Assembly (NCBI RefSeq): GCF_004118975.1
Contig: NZ_CP035376.1
Coordinates: 682,001 to 746,000, forward strand
DNA: 64,000 bases
Source: Luteimonas sp. YGD11-2
GTDB lineage: Bacteria; Pseudomonadota; Gammaproteobacteria; Xanthomonadales; Xanthomonadaceae
Direction of reading: 5' to 3'
The translations under genes and the position numbers were made by a program. Below, piece by piece: positions 1 through 8,164 of this stretch (its first letter is position 1; the number at the start of each line of letters is the position of its first letter). The notes beneath the pieces are model-generated. The model ran no database searches. It worked only from the letters and a program-made list of their open reading frames with translations, and was not told the DNA's origin.

Positions 1-30
1 CGGTCGTCTTCTGACAACCGGCGCTAGATA

Positions 31-65
31 AGGCGGGGGGCGCAAGCCCCCCGCTTCTTTTGTTT
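31..65 (+). terminator. Rho-independent terminator
   Basis: A perfect 9-bp stem (33-41 with 46-54, six G:C pairs in a row) closes a GCAA tetraloop and is followed by a T-rich tail. It would end transcription of a plus-strand gene lying mostly left of the window. Stop codons at 25-27 (TAG, frame 1) and 29-31 (TAA, frame 2) could be the end of that gene, but too little is visible to name it. Confidence 0.85.
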
Positions 66-523
66 TCAGCGCGGCCTCAGGCGTGGGCCCAACCGCGCGG
101 ATCCGCGATGACCAGGTGCTCGGCCCTGCTCAAAGGGTCACCGCCGGGTCGATCAGGGTGTTTGTCACTGAGGTGTTACACGCGGGCATGGCTGCCCCCG
201 CTGCGACCGGCTGCAGCGAATGCAAAGGTTCATGCTTGGCCGGTAGCCCGTTCACATGGATCGGGCGTAGGTTCGGGTCGTCGGCTCTGGTGGTTTGGAG
301 CCAGTCGGGTGCACGCATCCGGCCTGCGGCGCCACGGGGATGTGGCGCTCCCACCAATGCCATCCCGCCTCAACGTGCTCAATGGCGCGCGAACGGCCAT
401 TGCGCGGTGGTTGCCCTTCGACTATCGCGTGTGCGGTGTTGCGGAACCAGACGAGTCGACCCGCTCACCCGTGGGCGGCGGCAGTCTGCCTCGGGCGGCC
501 GCCGGCACCGGGTCCTGCGTTAC
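66..523. other. Gene-free stretch
   Basis: About 460 bases between the terminator and the end of the minus-strand lipoprotein gene. Open frames exist on both strands, as expected at this GC content, but none has a protein-like composition, a convincing ribosome site or a recognisable motif. It may be decayed sequence at the edge of the variable locus. No repeat or RNA gene was recognised. Confidence 0.4.
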
Positions 524-1261
524 TTACGGCGCGCTGTCCGCGTCTTCGTCCACCGGCGGGGCGCCGAGCTTGTCGTCCATACCCGCAAGAACGACAGCAT
601 AGGCCTCGGCCTGTTTCACCCACACGTCGGCATACGCTGCAAACGCCGGGTCGTCCGGGAGGGTGGGGCAGGCGGTTGCGCGGCAACGCGTCGCCAGCAT
701 CTGCTGCGCCTCACGCTCGATCCCCGGGCGCACCTGCTGGATGGACGCGGCATAACGCGCTTCCAGCCCGTCTGATGCTTCCTGCAGTGCGGCACGCTGC
801 GCTTCCACACTGCTCAACCCGGACTGCCAGCTCGTCGCTCCGCTACGGTCGAGCAGGGCGTGCGCGCGCAGCGCCCAGGTCACCCGCATCTGCCAGCTAC
901 CGTATTCCACGGCGGTGCGAACTTCCTTGTTCGAGCAAGACGTATCGGCGGGCTGCGGAGCGGCCGGTTCGCCGTTCTGCCAGGCAAGCCACGCGCGACG
1001 CTCCTCCGCTGTCGCCGCAAGCGCAGCGCGCGCGGCAGGGTCGAGCCAATTGCAACGCGTGTCGAGCGCAAGCATGCGATCGAGTTCTTCGACCTGCCGC
1101 CCTGCCAGCTCACGCTGCTGCGCGGTGGCCGGAGCCGGAACCTCGAACGTCGGCAGGGCTTCCACGGGCACGTCCTCGACAACGGGGGTCGTCGGGGCGC
1201 AGGCGGCGACGCCCAGCGTGAGTGCGATGGCGGCGGCGAGACGGTGGGTCAGTCGGTTCAT
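524..1261 (-). CDS. Putative outer-membrane lipoprotein of unknown function
   Basis: The 245-residue product starts with a short basic n-region, a hydrophobic stretch and a lipobox ending V-A-A-C, with the lipidated cysteine at residue 21. It should be cleaved by signal peptidase II and anchored to a membrane facing the periplasm. The mature part is helical and rich in Ala, Glu and Arg, with a few scattered cysteines (for example TRCRATAC near residue 192) that could form disulfides. No enzymatic motif was recognised. It stands alone, and the next gene on the same strand starts well upstream. The family is unknown; only the lipoprotein call is firm. Confidence 0.7.
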   Translation of the reverse strand: MNRLTHRLAAAIALTLGVAACAPTTPVVEDVPVEALPTFEVPAPATAQQRELAGRQVEELDRMLALDTRCNWLDPAARAALAATAEERRAWLAWQNGEPAAPQPADTSCSNKEVRTAVEYGSWQMRVTWALRAHALLDRSGATSWQSGLSSVEAQRAALQEASDGLEARYAASIQQVRPGIEREAQQMLATRCRATACPTLPDDPAFAAYADVWVKQAEAYAVVLAGMDDKLGAPPVDEDADSAP

Positions 1262-1409
1262 GCTGTCGATATCCGGATGGTCGGTCGGTTGCGCCGCGGC
1301 GGTCGACGGCGGTAACGCCTTGCCGCAATGGCGATCGGGCGGCGGGCGTGAAGTATCGCAGCCTGCACCGTGGGCGGCAAAGCGACGTAATGTGGCTACG
1401 CGAGAGGCT

Positions 1410-2183
1410 CTAGGGGGCGAGCGTTATGCCATAACGCGCGCGGAGGGCCTCCAGCTCGCCCCGGTAAAGCAGCCCCAGCCAAGGTCGTAACGCGTTGGGC
1501 AGCCACCGCCCCTGCCACTCCCCCGCGAAGACGGTTCCGTGGGTCTGCGAGGTCCTCAACGGCGGCAGCTGCAGGAAGTCGACGACCTGCTCCACTGTCT
1601 GCTGCGGGAACTCGCGCAGATCGCGGCTACGCAGCAGCAGCACCTGGGATGGAGGGAATGCCGCGGTCAACACGTCCAACTGGGTGATATAGCGCCCCCG
1701 GGCCAGGTAACTATGGTGGCGCAGTGGCGAACCATGGCCGAAATCGTGTTCGTGTCCCTTGAGCCGCCAGCGCTCGGCCAGCAGCGCCAATGGCAACGGC
1801 AGCCATTCGTCGCCTCGACCCCGCTCCATGTAGTACTGCGAGATGGCCCGCTCCACCGGGTCGCGCAGCAGCACGATCCACCGCATGCCGGGGTTGTAGC
1901 GTGCGATCCTGCGCACGAATGCGGGGTGGAAGATGGAGATGGGGGTGGCATCGCCGTGCAGGATGCCCGAGTCGATGTCGAACCCGCCTGGAAACAATGG
2001 TTCGAAGCGCGCATCGATCGCATCCGCCGTCCATCGCTCATCGAAGTCAGGCGCGTCAAAGACGTGCGCTTCCTTGCAGGCTGGCAACCGCAATTGAGGG
2101 TGTCGTCCGAGATACTGGGCAAGCGCCGTGGTACCGCCCTTCTGCACCCCCCCGATCATGAAGCCGATCCTGGGCGCGCTCAT
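1410..2183 (-). CDS. Sulfotransferase, heparan-type (NDST-like) fold
   Basis: The 257-residue protein has both PAPS-binding signatures: a 5'-phosphosulfate loop GGVQKGGTT at residues 11-19, and a 3'-phosphate motif RDPVERAISQYY at 107-118. These are typical of sulfotransferases that move sulfate from PAPS to a sugar. The substrate is probably a sugar of the surface glycan, judging by the neighbours. The start at 2183 was chosen because ATGA overlaps the stop of the preceding gene; the open frame continues 22 codons upstream without protein-like sequence. It is the last gene of a four-gene minus-strand set (permease, glycosyltransferase, two sulfotransferases). The acceptor is unknown. Confidence 0.85.
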   Translation of the reverse strand: MSAPRIGFMIGGVQKGGTTALAQYLGRHPQLRLPACKEAHVFDAPDFDERWTADAIDARFEPLFPGGFDIDSGILHGDATPISIFHPAFVRRIARYNPGMRWIVLLRDPVERAISQYYMERGRGDEWLPLPLALLAERWRLKGHEHDFGHGSPLRHHSYLARGRYITQLDVLTAAFPPSQVLLLRSRDLREFPQQTVEQVVDFLQLPPLRTSQTHGTVFAGEWQGRWLPNALRPWLGLLYRGELEALRARYGITLAP

Positions 2184-3025
2184 GCAGGCGGCGTCTCGAG
2201 GGCAGCGGCAAGATCCGCGATCGCATTGCTGTCGTACCACCGGGTCCACGACGGGTCGGCCTGTCGCAGCAGGGCCTCAGCGAGGCGGTTGACCGGCGTG
2301 GCGCGGTAGATGGATCGCGTGTTGCGTGGCGTCAGGTCCTCCCGCGCCGCGCCGGTCAATGCCATGGCCTGGCGCAGCGACGCTCCGCCGGTCGCAACGA
2401 CGTCCTCGTAACGGAGAACACGGGTAGGCGGCAGATGCGCGCGAAACCGTGCGAAGAACCATTCCAGCACCATGACCTGGCGTGCGAGCCGCTCTGGCGT
2501 TTGATCGAGACGGAGACGCAGCGCAGCGTCGAAGTGTTCGCCCGCGGGCACCCGGCCCTGCGACACGGGCAGTTCCACGGTATTCCATGACGCCAGCACC
2601 GCCAGCGGATTGCGCACGATCGCAAAGCACTCCAGACGCGCCGCCAGGTCAGGCAGCAGCGCAGTGAACGCCGCATTGTGTTTGATGACCAGTGTGAAGC
2701 CCTGTGCCGGGCGGCCGACATGGATCGCACCATGTTCCACCACCAGGCGCCGCCGGCCGTCGGAGGCCGGTTCGTCGAACGGATTGTCGGGAACCGTTCC
2801 ATCCCGGTGTTTGCTCAGGGCCTGGCCCGACGCCAGGAGTTGATGGCGGGTGTCGGAGTAGAACTGGTCCACCTGGCCGATGGCCTTCGCGGGACTGGGG
2901 TCCAGCGCGTGGATGTCCATCGGTTCGAAAAGGGCCACCGTGTCGTCGCAGGCATCGAGCAGATGGCACGCCAGCGTGGTGCCGCCACGCGGCACACCGG
3001 TCACCGCGATATTGCGAGGGGTCAT
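2180..3025 (-). CDS. Sulfotransferase-family protein
   Basis: This 281-residue protein has a P-loop-like 5'-phosphosulfate motif PRGGTT at residues 12-17 and a second motif, VRNPLAVLASW, at 137-147 where 3'-phosphate binding is expected. It is only distantly like the adjacent sulfotransferase, so the two are probably not a recent duplication. The start at 3025 makes an ATGA overlap with the stop of the glycosyltransferase upstream, and its own stop overlaps the next start in the same way, so translation is probably coupled through the set. It probably sulfates the locus glycan. The fold is shared with some other nucleotide-binding enzymes, so the chemistry is less certain than the family. Confidence 0.75.
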   Translation of the reverse strand: MTPRNIAVTGVPRGGTTLACHLLDACDDTVALFEPMDIHALDPSPAKAIGQVDQFYSDTRHQLLASGQALSKHRDGTVPDNPFDEPASDGRRRLVVEHGAIHVGRPAQGFTLVIKHNAAFTALLPDLAARLECFAIVRNPLAVLASWNTVELPVSQGRVPAGEHFDAALRLRLDQTPERLARQVMVLEWFFARFRAHLPPTRVLRYEDVVATGGASLRQAMALTGAAREDLTPRNTRSIYRATPVNRLAEALLRQADPSWTRWYDSNAIADLAAALETPPA

Positions 3026-3960
3026 GCGTTGCTCCACAGCTCGTCCACGGCGTCGAGTACCCGATGGAAGGCCTTGCGTTCGCGCTCCAGTCCGAACGCG
3101 TTGGCGGTCTGGCGGGCGGCCTGCTCCAGTCGGGTGCGCAGATCCGGATCGGCCAGAAGCGTGCGCGCGGCTGTCGCGTAGCTTGCAGCATCATCGGCCA
3201 CCAGGGCATTGACGCCAGGCCGCAAATACGCCCGATTGCCAACGCAGTCGCCAACGACCACCGCGCATCCAAACGACATCGCCTCGAGGGCTGGCAGGTA
3301 GAAGCCTTCCGTATCGTGGGGAAGGGTGAGGACAACCTCCGCGCTTACCATGGCACCCAGGTATTCGGACCGCGGCAGCCTGCGATCGGACAGCAGCACA
3401 TCGCAGTGCGGGGACAGCAGGTCGGCGATCCGGCGGCCGAGTGAGGGTCGCTTGATCGCATCAATGAAGACCCCCGACCTGTGAGCAGGCAGAGCCACCG
3501 GAGGAAGGTTGAGGGCTGCGTCGATGACCACGACGGGCCCGCGCACGCGCCCGGTGCGCTGGATCGCATGCGCGACCGGCTCACTGACGCAGATACGGAT
3601 CGCGCGGCGGTCGAGGAACTGGAACAACGGCTCATCCGGATCCGCATGGCGCACGTGCTGGACCAGGTTGATCACCGGCTTGTCGTGGTGGTCGACCGGG
3701 TACTGCAACCAGTCCATGCCGCCGAGGAACAGCACATCGGCCGCCTCGGGGTCGAAACTCGGGCTCAGGGCGTCAGGATCATCCCGCCATGGGTTGTCGT
3801 CCCAGCTGCTGGCGGGGTCCATGTGGACCTGGGCCCACCAGCCGGGGTGGCTGCGGACGTGATTGAAGTAATCGTGCACCTTGCCATGACCCCCGGTATA
3901 CCCGCCGAAGAATCGATGGAAGAGGACCCGTTGGGGCCGTGGCCGCGCCTCGGGATGCAT
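3022..3960 (-). CDS. Glycosyltransferase, GT4-like (GT-B fold)
   Basis: The C-terminal half of this 312-residue protein has the GT4 nucleotide-sugar signature: EGFYLPALEAMSFG at 218-231, followed by CAVVVGDCVGNRAYL, where the first glutamate is the usual donor-phosphate/ribose contact. The N-terminal half is less conserved, with an early glycine-rich loop (GGYTGGHGK, 19-27). The start at 3960 has a GGGCGAG ribosome site just upstream and lies 11 bases after the permease stop; longer starts would overlap the permease deeply. It presumably adds a sugar to a lipid-linked glycan in the cytoplasm. Donor and linkage cannot be read from the sequence. Confidence 0.75.
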   Translation of the reverse strand: MHPEARPRPQRVLFHRFFGGYTGGHGKVHDYFNHVRSHPGWWAQVHMDPASSWDDNPWRDDPDALSPSFDPEAADVLFLGGMDWLQYPVDHHDKPVINLVQHVRHADPDEPLFQFLDRRAIRICVSEPVAHAIQRTGRVRGPVVVIDAALNLPPVALPAHRSGVFIDAIKRPSLGRRIADLLSPHCDVLLSDRRLPRSEYLGAMVSAEVVLTLPHDTEGFYLPALEAMSFGCAVVVGDCVGNRAYLRPGVNALVADDAASYATAARTLLADPDLRTRLEQAARQTANAFGLERERKAFHRVLDAVDELWSNA

Positions 3961-3971
3961 CTCGCCCAGCG

Positions 3972-4766
3972 TCAGAGCACGTCGGCGAAGCCCCGCCGGA
4001 GCCGGTCGAAGCACAGCCGTCCGAGGCCCAGCAGCAACAGCGCCACCAGCCAGTAGGTGACGTAATCCCGGGTCGGTACGGGCCATTCGCCGCGCAGGAC
4101 CGCATCCCGAATCGCCTGCACGGGCCAGCTGATGGGATTGAGGTCAACGACATGGGCCAATACCGGCGGCACCATTTCCCGCGGGAAAAACACGGTGGAC
4201 GTGAACAGCGCAATCGTGACCACGGCGCCGGTGATCTGCGAAAGATCCCGCAGGTAGACCCCCAATGCCGCGAGGCAGAGACAGATGCCGTGCAGCATGA
4301 CGAGGTAGGGCGCGAGGATGAAAGGTACCGCCAGCACGCTGGGATGCAGGCCGTTGCCCCAGATGGCATTGACGGCCACCAGGATCCCCAACCCGATGCC
4401 TGCGTGGAATGCCGCGCTTCCCAACGGCACGGCCACCAGGACCGGAAGGGGAAAGACGACCTTCCGGACGAAATTGCTGTGACGGATGAAGAGCCCGGCC
4501 GCCTGGCCCACCGACTCCGCCAACATCGCGTGGACGAGCAGGCCGGCGAACAGGTTGAGGGTGAACCCCAGATGGTCGTCTTCAGCGAGGCCGGGCCATC
4601 GCGCACGGAACACGACGCCGAACACGAACGCGTAGATCGTCAGCATCACGATGGGCAGCAGAACCGGCCACGCCCTTCCGAGCAATGAGCCGCGATATCG
4701 TGTCGCCAGGTCCTGGCCGACCAGTGTCCGCCAGAGGTGAAAAGACGCGTTCAGCGATGCGCTCAT
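3972..4766 (-). CDS. wzm: ABC-2 type polysaccharide exporter permease (Wzm-like)
   Basis: The 264-residue integral membrane protein has about six hydrophobic spans and an N-terminal cytoplasmic motif LATRYRGSLLGRAW, typical of the ABC-2 permeases that export O-antigen, teichoic acid and capsule. It should dimerise and pair with an ATPase; the matching Wzt-type ATPase starts 96 bases away on the opposite strand. Permease and ATPase genes of this class normally sit side by side in one operon, so the head-to-head arrangement is unusual. The start at 4766 (MSASLNASF) was chosen over a much longer open frame because that extension overlaps the ATPase gene and has no permease-like sequence. Confidence 0.88.
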   Translation of the reverse strand: MSASLNASFHLWRTLVGQDLATRYRGSLLGRAWPVLLPIVMLTIYAFVFGVVFRARWPGLAEDDHLGFTLNLFAGLLVHAMLAESVGQAAGLFIRHSNFVRKVVFPLPVLVAVPLGSAAFHAGIGLGILVAVNAIWGNGLHPSVLAVPFILAPYLVMLHGICLCLAALGVYLRDLSQITGAVVTIALFTSTVFFPREMVPPVLAHVVDLNPISWPVQAIRDAVLRGEWPVPTRDYVTYWLVALLLLGLGRLCFDRLRRGFADVL

Positions 4767-4862
4767 GCTATCCAGTGCCGACGGCGGGAATCGCGCCGTC
4801 GACCGGCGCGCGCCCTCACGCAATGGCGTAGCATAGGCGGCTTTCGTCGTTGCGGCAATGAA
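4767..4862. promoter_or_regulatory. Divergent promoter region between permease and ATPase genes
   Basis: Only 96 bases separate the two exporter starts, so both promoters must lie here or inside the coding ends. No clear -35/-10 pair stands out. A shared regulatory region could keep the two exporter halves in step although they lie on opposite strands. Confidence 0.5.
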
Positions 4863-6170
4863 ATGAACCCCACGCTCGCTCAAGAGGAACTTCCGTCCCG
4901 ACCAGAGCCTGCGATCGCTTCCGATACCGCCTTGCTGGTACGCGAGGTCAGCAAGACGTATCACCTGTGGAGCACGCCGGCGAGCCGCCTGTGGGTGCCG
5001 TTGCTGCTGAGGGTCGCGCACTCCATACCGTCGCGGCCATTGTCCAACTGGTTTGCGAGCCGCGCGCATGCGCGACTGCATCGCCACGAGGCGCTGCATT
5101 CGATCAGTTTCACGCTCAAGCGCGGCGAAGCGCTGGGAATCATCGGACATAACGGCAGCGGCAAAAGCACGCTGTTGCAGATCATCGCCGGCGTACTGCA
5201 ACCCACTCGCGGGACCGTATCGGTGAACGGTCGGGTGGCTGCGCTGCTGGAGCTCGGGTCCGGTTTCAATCCGGAACTTACCGGCCGCGAAAACGTGCGG
5301 GTCAACGCCGCCATCCTTGGTCTCGATCCCGCGCAGATCCGCGAGCGGATGGATGACATCCTCGCGTTTGCAGACATCGGTAGTTTCGTCGACGAACCCG
5401 TCAAGTCATACAGTTCGGGCATGGCTTTGCGGCTCGCATTCGCCGTCCAGGTCCATACCGATCCCGATATCCTCATCGTCGACGAGGCACTTGCCGTTGG
5501 CGACGCGGCTTTCCAGGCCAAAGCCATGGCACGGATCGACGAGATCCTGTCGGGTGGTACGACGCTTCTTTTCGTGGGGCATGACCTCAATGCCGTCAAG
5601 GCGTTCTGCCATCGCGCGATGCTTCTGGAGCGCGGTCGCATCATCCTGGAGGGATTGCCCGAGGAGGTTGTGACGGAGTACCTGCACCGCACGCATGCAG
5701 ATGCGCTTGCGAAGCAGGATGCTGGACGCGCAAAGGTGTCCGCGCTGCAGGGTGGGTATGGCCTTGGTACCGCCTGCGTCGTTGGTGCCGAGGTGAATGG
5801 CACCGAGCATATCGGTGTCCAGTATGGCGAGGCGATCCGGGTGGGTCTCCGGGTGCAGCTTGGCCAGGACATCCGCCATCCCGGGGTGATCGTAGACATT
5901 CTCGACAACCGGGGCTTGCAGCTGTCTGGCAAACGCATCCGGCTCGACCCGTATGACGGCATCGTCGAAGTCGGCCTCGAGTTCGCGGCCACCTTTCAGC
6001 AGGGCGTCTACCGGATCAGGACGCGCGTGATCGACGCGCCTTCGATCGAGCGGACCACGGTGCTTTCCAGGCAGGAGGGAATGCTCTCTTTCGAAGTCGT
6101 GGATGATCGGAGGGCGGACTTCACAGGCGTATTCCCGCTGCAGATGGACATCAGTGTGCGTCAGCTCTGA
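4863..6170 (+). CDS. wzt: Polysaccharide exporter ATPase with C-terminal substrate-recognition domain (Wzt-like)
   Basis: The first 280 or so residues of the 435-residue product are an ABC ATPase: Walker A GHNGSGKST (95-103), signature YSSGM (183-187), Walker B ILIVDEA (203-209) and the H-loop histidine at 240. About 150 more residues form a beta-rich C-terminal domain like the Wzt_C domain. In E. coli O8/O9a that domain binds the capped non-reducing end of the polymer and decides export. Its presence suggests the glycan carries a terminal modification that must be recognised. The start at 4863 was chosen because the in-frame upstream extension overlaps the permease gene. The sulfotransferase/coiled-coil gene follows after 35 bases. 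Confidence 0.9.
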   Translation: MNPTLAQEELPSRPEPAIASDTALLVREVSKTYHLWSTPASRLWVPLLLRVAHSIPSRPLSNWFASRAHARLHRHEALHSISFTLKRGEALGIIGHNGSGKSTLLQIIAGVLQPTRGTVSVNGRVAALLELGSGFNPELTGRENVRVNAAILGLDPAQIRERMDDILAFADIGSFVDEPVKSYSSGMALRLAFAVQVHTDPDILIVDEALAVGDAAFQAKAMARIDEILSGGTTLLFVGHDLNAVKAFCHRAMLLERGRIILEGLPEEVVTEYLHRTHADALAKQDAGRAKVSALQGGYGLGTACVVGAEVNGTEHIGVQYGEAIRVGLRVQLGQDIRHPGVIVDILDNRGLQLSGKRIRLDPYDGIVEVGLEFAATFQQGVYRIRTRVIDAPSIERTTVLSRQEGMLSFEVVDDRRADFTGVFPLQMDISVRQL

Positions 6171-6205
6171 TGGGCTCGGCGCGCAGACTGGATCAGGGGG
6201 TATAG

Positions 6206-8008
6206 ATGGCGAATATTCTGGGTGATTCCGACGGCACCGGCACGAGCGCGACTGTGAGCGAAGGCGGCAGCAAGTTGCTGCTGGTGCTTGGCATGCATCG
6301 CAGCGGCACATCAGCCTTGACGGGTGTGCTGCAGAAGCTTGGTGCCGAACTCGGCGAGGAACTCCTGGCTCCCACGCCGGACAATCCAAAAGGGTACTTC
6401 GAGAATAGCCGGATCGTTGACGTGCACGAGTCGCTGCTGCATGGCCTTGCCCGCGGATGGCAGGATCCGCGGGCCCTGTCCGCGCAATGGCGAGAGACCG
6501 CGGAGGCGGACAAGGCATTCGATGGGCTGTCGGCGCTGGTGCGTTCGATGGCGAAGCAGGCGCGCTTCGTTGCCGTCAAGGATCCCCGGGCGAGCCGTTT
6601 CGTTCCCTTGTGGCTGGATGTGGCGCGTGCGCTTCGACTCGATGTTGGCGCAGTCTTGATGGTGCGGCATCCGAATGAGGTGGCCGCATCGTTGCGCAAG
6701 CGCGATGGCCTGTCGCGGTCCAGGGCGCATCTCCTCTGGATGGTGTACCTGCTGGAGGCGGAGCGGGGTAGCAGGGGAGTGGCACGTGCGTTTCTGTCAT
6801 ACGAACACTTGCTGTCCAGCTGGCGGCAGGCATTGGCCGGCTTGCGCGATGCGCTGGGCGACATTGTTCCCGACACGCCGGATACAGCCATCGGTGAGAT
6901 CGACGGGTTCCTCGACGCGTCATTGCGACGCCAGAAGGTAGGGGAGCTGGACGAGGGTGTGTCTCCCTTCGAACCGCTGGCCCTGGAGTTGTTCGGGCTT
7001 GCACTGCGCGGGGCCGCCAACCCGGCCGACGATTTGTCCGCGGCCTTCGACAGTATCGCCCGCCGGCTGGAACCCCTGGCCGCGCATTACCATGAGGGTC
7101 CGCTGCCGCTGGAACAGGAGATCCAGCGACAGAGGGAGCATCAGGTCCAGGTGGATACGACGCTGCAGTTCGCGGCTGTGCGCGAACTCTGGCGACCATC
7201 GCTACCGGTGCTGGCACCAGGTGCGGCCCGACTCTACTTCCAGGCCGGAACCGAACCCTTCAGCGAGGACCGGGCGGTGTCTGCGGAGCCGGTTTGCGAT
7301 GGCAACCGCCGAGTCGTGGTCTTCGAAATTCCTGAAGGCCAGAAACTTGATACCTTGCGAATCGATCCCGACAGTCGGCCTGGCATTTACGCGCTGGAAT
7401 CGCTCTTGATCTGCGGTCGCGCAGTCGAGCCGCTGCACTCGCGCATCAGCGGGCTCAACGAGTTTCCGTTTCCTTCGATCCGCGCAAGTGATGCATGTCG
7501 TATCGGGGCGATAGGCGACGACCCTCATTTCGTCGTGGATGTGCAGGACCAAACGCAGACGTTCGAGCCGGGCACGATGATCCGTGTCGAGGTCCGCTAC
7601 CGTGTCGAGACGGTATTGTCCGAGGTCGGTGGACACATCGAAGACTATCGGGAGGCGTTGCAGGCTCACGGTCGCGAACTGGCCAACACGCAGCAGGGAC
7701 TCGACGCCGCGCTGAACGCTGCGCTGCAGGAGCTCGCAGGGATGCGCCAGGGTCTGGAGTCTGGACTCCGGGAGCTCGAGAGGCGCGAAGCGAGATTGCA
7801 GCCAGTTGTCGATGCGATCCCTGACGTAGTAGCGCGCCAGAAGCTGCTTGTTTCCCTGGTCGAGGCCACGACGCTAAAGGTGGACGAACTCAGGCGCTTG
7901 GACCTGGCACGCATGGAGCAACAGCAGGAAGTGCTATTGACATGGGTTCGTCGCCGTTCCTTCGGATACTGGTGGCGCAGACTCACGCGTCGCGGGCGTT
8001 CGGGTTAG
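6206..8008 (+). CDS. Sulfotransferase-like protein with beta domain, coiled coil and cationic tail
   Basis: The 600-residue product has four parts. Residues 22-290 are sulfotransferase-like: 5'-phosphosulfate loop GMHRSGTS (29-36) and 3'-phosphate motif VRHPNEVAASLRKR (153-166). Residues about 330-465 are beta-rich, resembling a carbohydrate-binding module. Residues about 470-575 are strongly helical with heptad-like Leu/Ala spacing, a probable coiled coil. The last 20 residues are rich in Arg and Trp and look membrane-associating. The order resembles WbdD, the E. coli O9a chain terminator, where a catalytic head, a coiled-coil ruler and a membrane-binding tail set polymer length. It directly follows the Wzt-like ATPase, as expected for a cap whose product the ATPase would recognise. 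That role is inference; the sulfotransferase motifs are seen. Confidence 0.75.
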   Translation: MANILGDSDGTGTSATVSEGGSKLLLVLGMHRSGTSALTGVLQKLGAELGEELLAPTPDNPKGYFENSRIVDVHESLLHGLARGWQDPRALSAQWRETAEADKAFDGLSALVRSMAKQARFVAVKDPRASRFVPLWLDVARALRLDVGAVLMVRHPNEVAASLRKRDGLSRSRAHLLWMVYLLEAERGSRGVARAFLSYEHLLSSWRQALAGLRDALGDIVPDTPDTAIGEIDGFLDASLRRQKVGELDEGVSPFEPLALELFGLALRGAANPADDLSAAFDSIARRLEPLAAHYHEGPLPLEQEIQRQREHQVQVDTTLQFAAVRELWRPSLPVLAPGAARLYFQAGTEPFSEDRAVSAEPVCDGNRRVVVFEIPEGQKLDTLRIDPDSRPGIYALESLLICGRAVEPLHSRISGLNEFPFPSIRASDACRIGAIGDDPHFVVDVQDQTQTFEPGTMIRVEVRYRVETVLSEVGGHIEDYREALQAHGRELANTQQGLDAALNAALQELAGMRQGLESGLRELERREARLQPVVDAIPDVVARQKLLVSLVEATTLKVDELRRLDLARMEQQQEVLLTWVRRRSFGYWWRRLTRRGRSG

Positions 8009-8164
8009 GCCATCGTTCGCCCCGAACACCTCCCTGTACAACTCGCGGCGACGTAGACCGACGTCGCCATGCATTTGAATCCCACCACCTTGACCGGGTG
8101 GTGCTCACGTCACACGGTCTCCGTCATTACCTGTCCGCCGAAGACTCATACCAGCCGAGGCTCT

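Noticed and set aside
66..523. Remnant of an insertion sequence left of the lipoprotein gene
   Set aside because: A faint feel of a decayed transposase end in one minus frame (130-363) could not be supported by any motif or terminal repeat.
4825..4834. GGCGTAGCAT resembling an ops/JUMPstart element upstream of wzt
   Set aside because: It lacks one G of GGCGGTAGNNT and has no neighbouring JUMPstart sequence. Chance is likely at this length.
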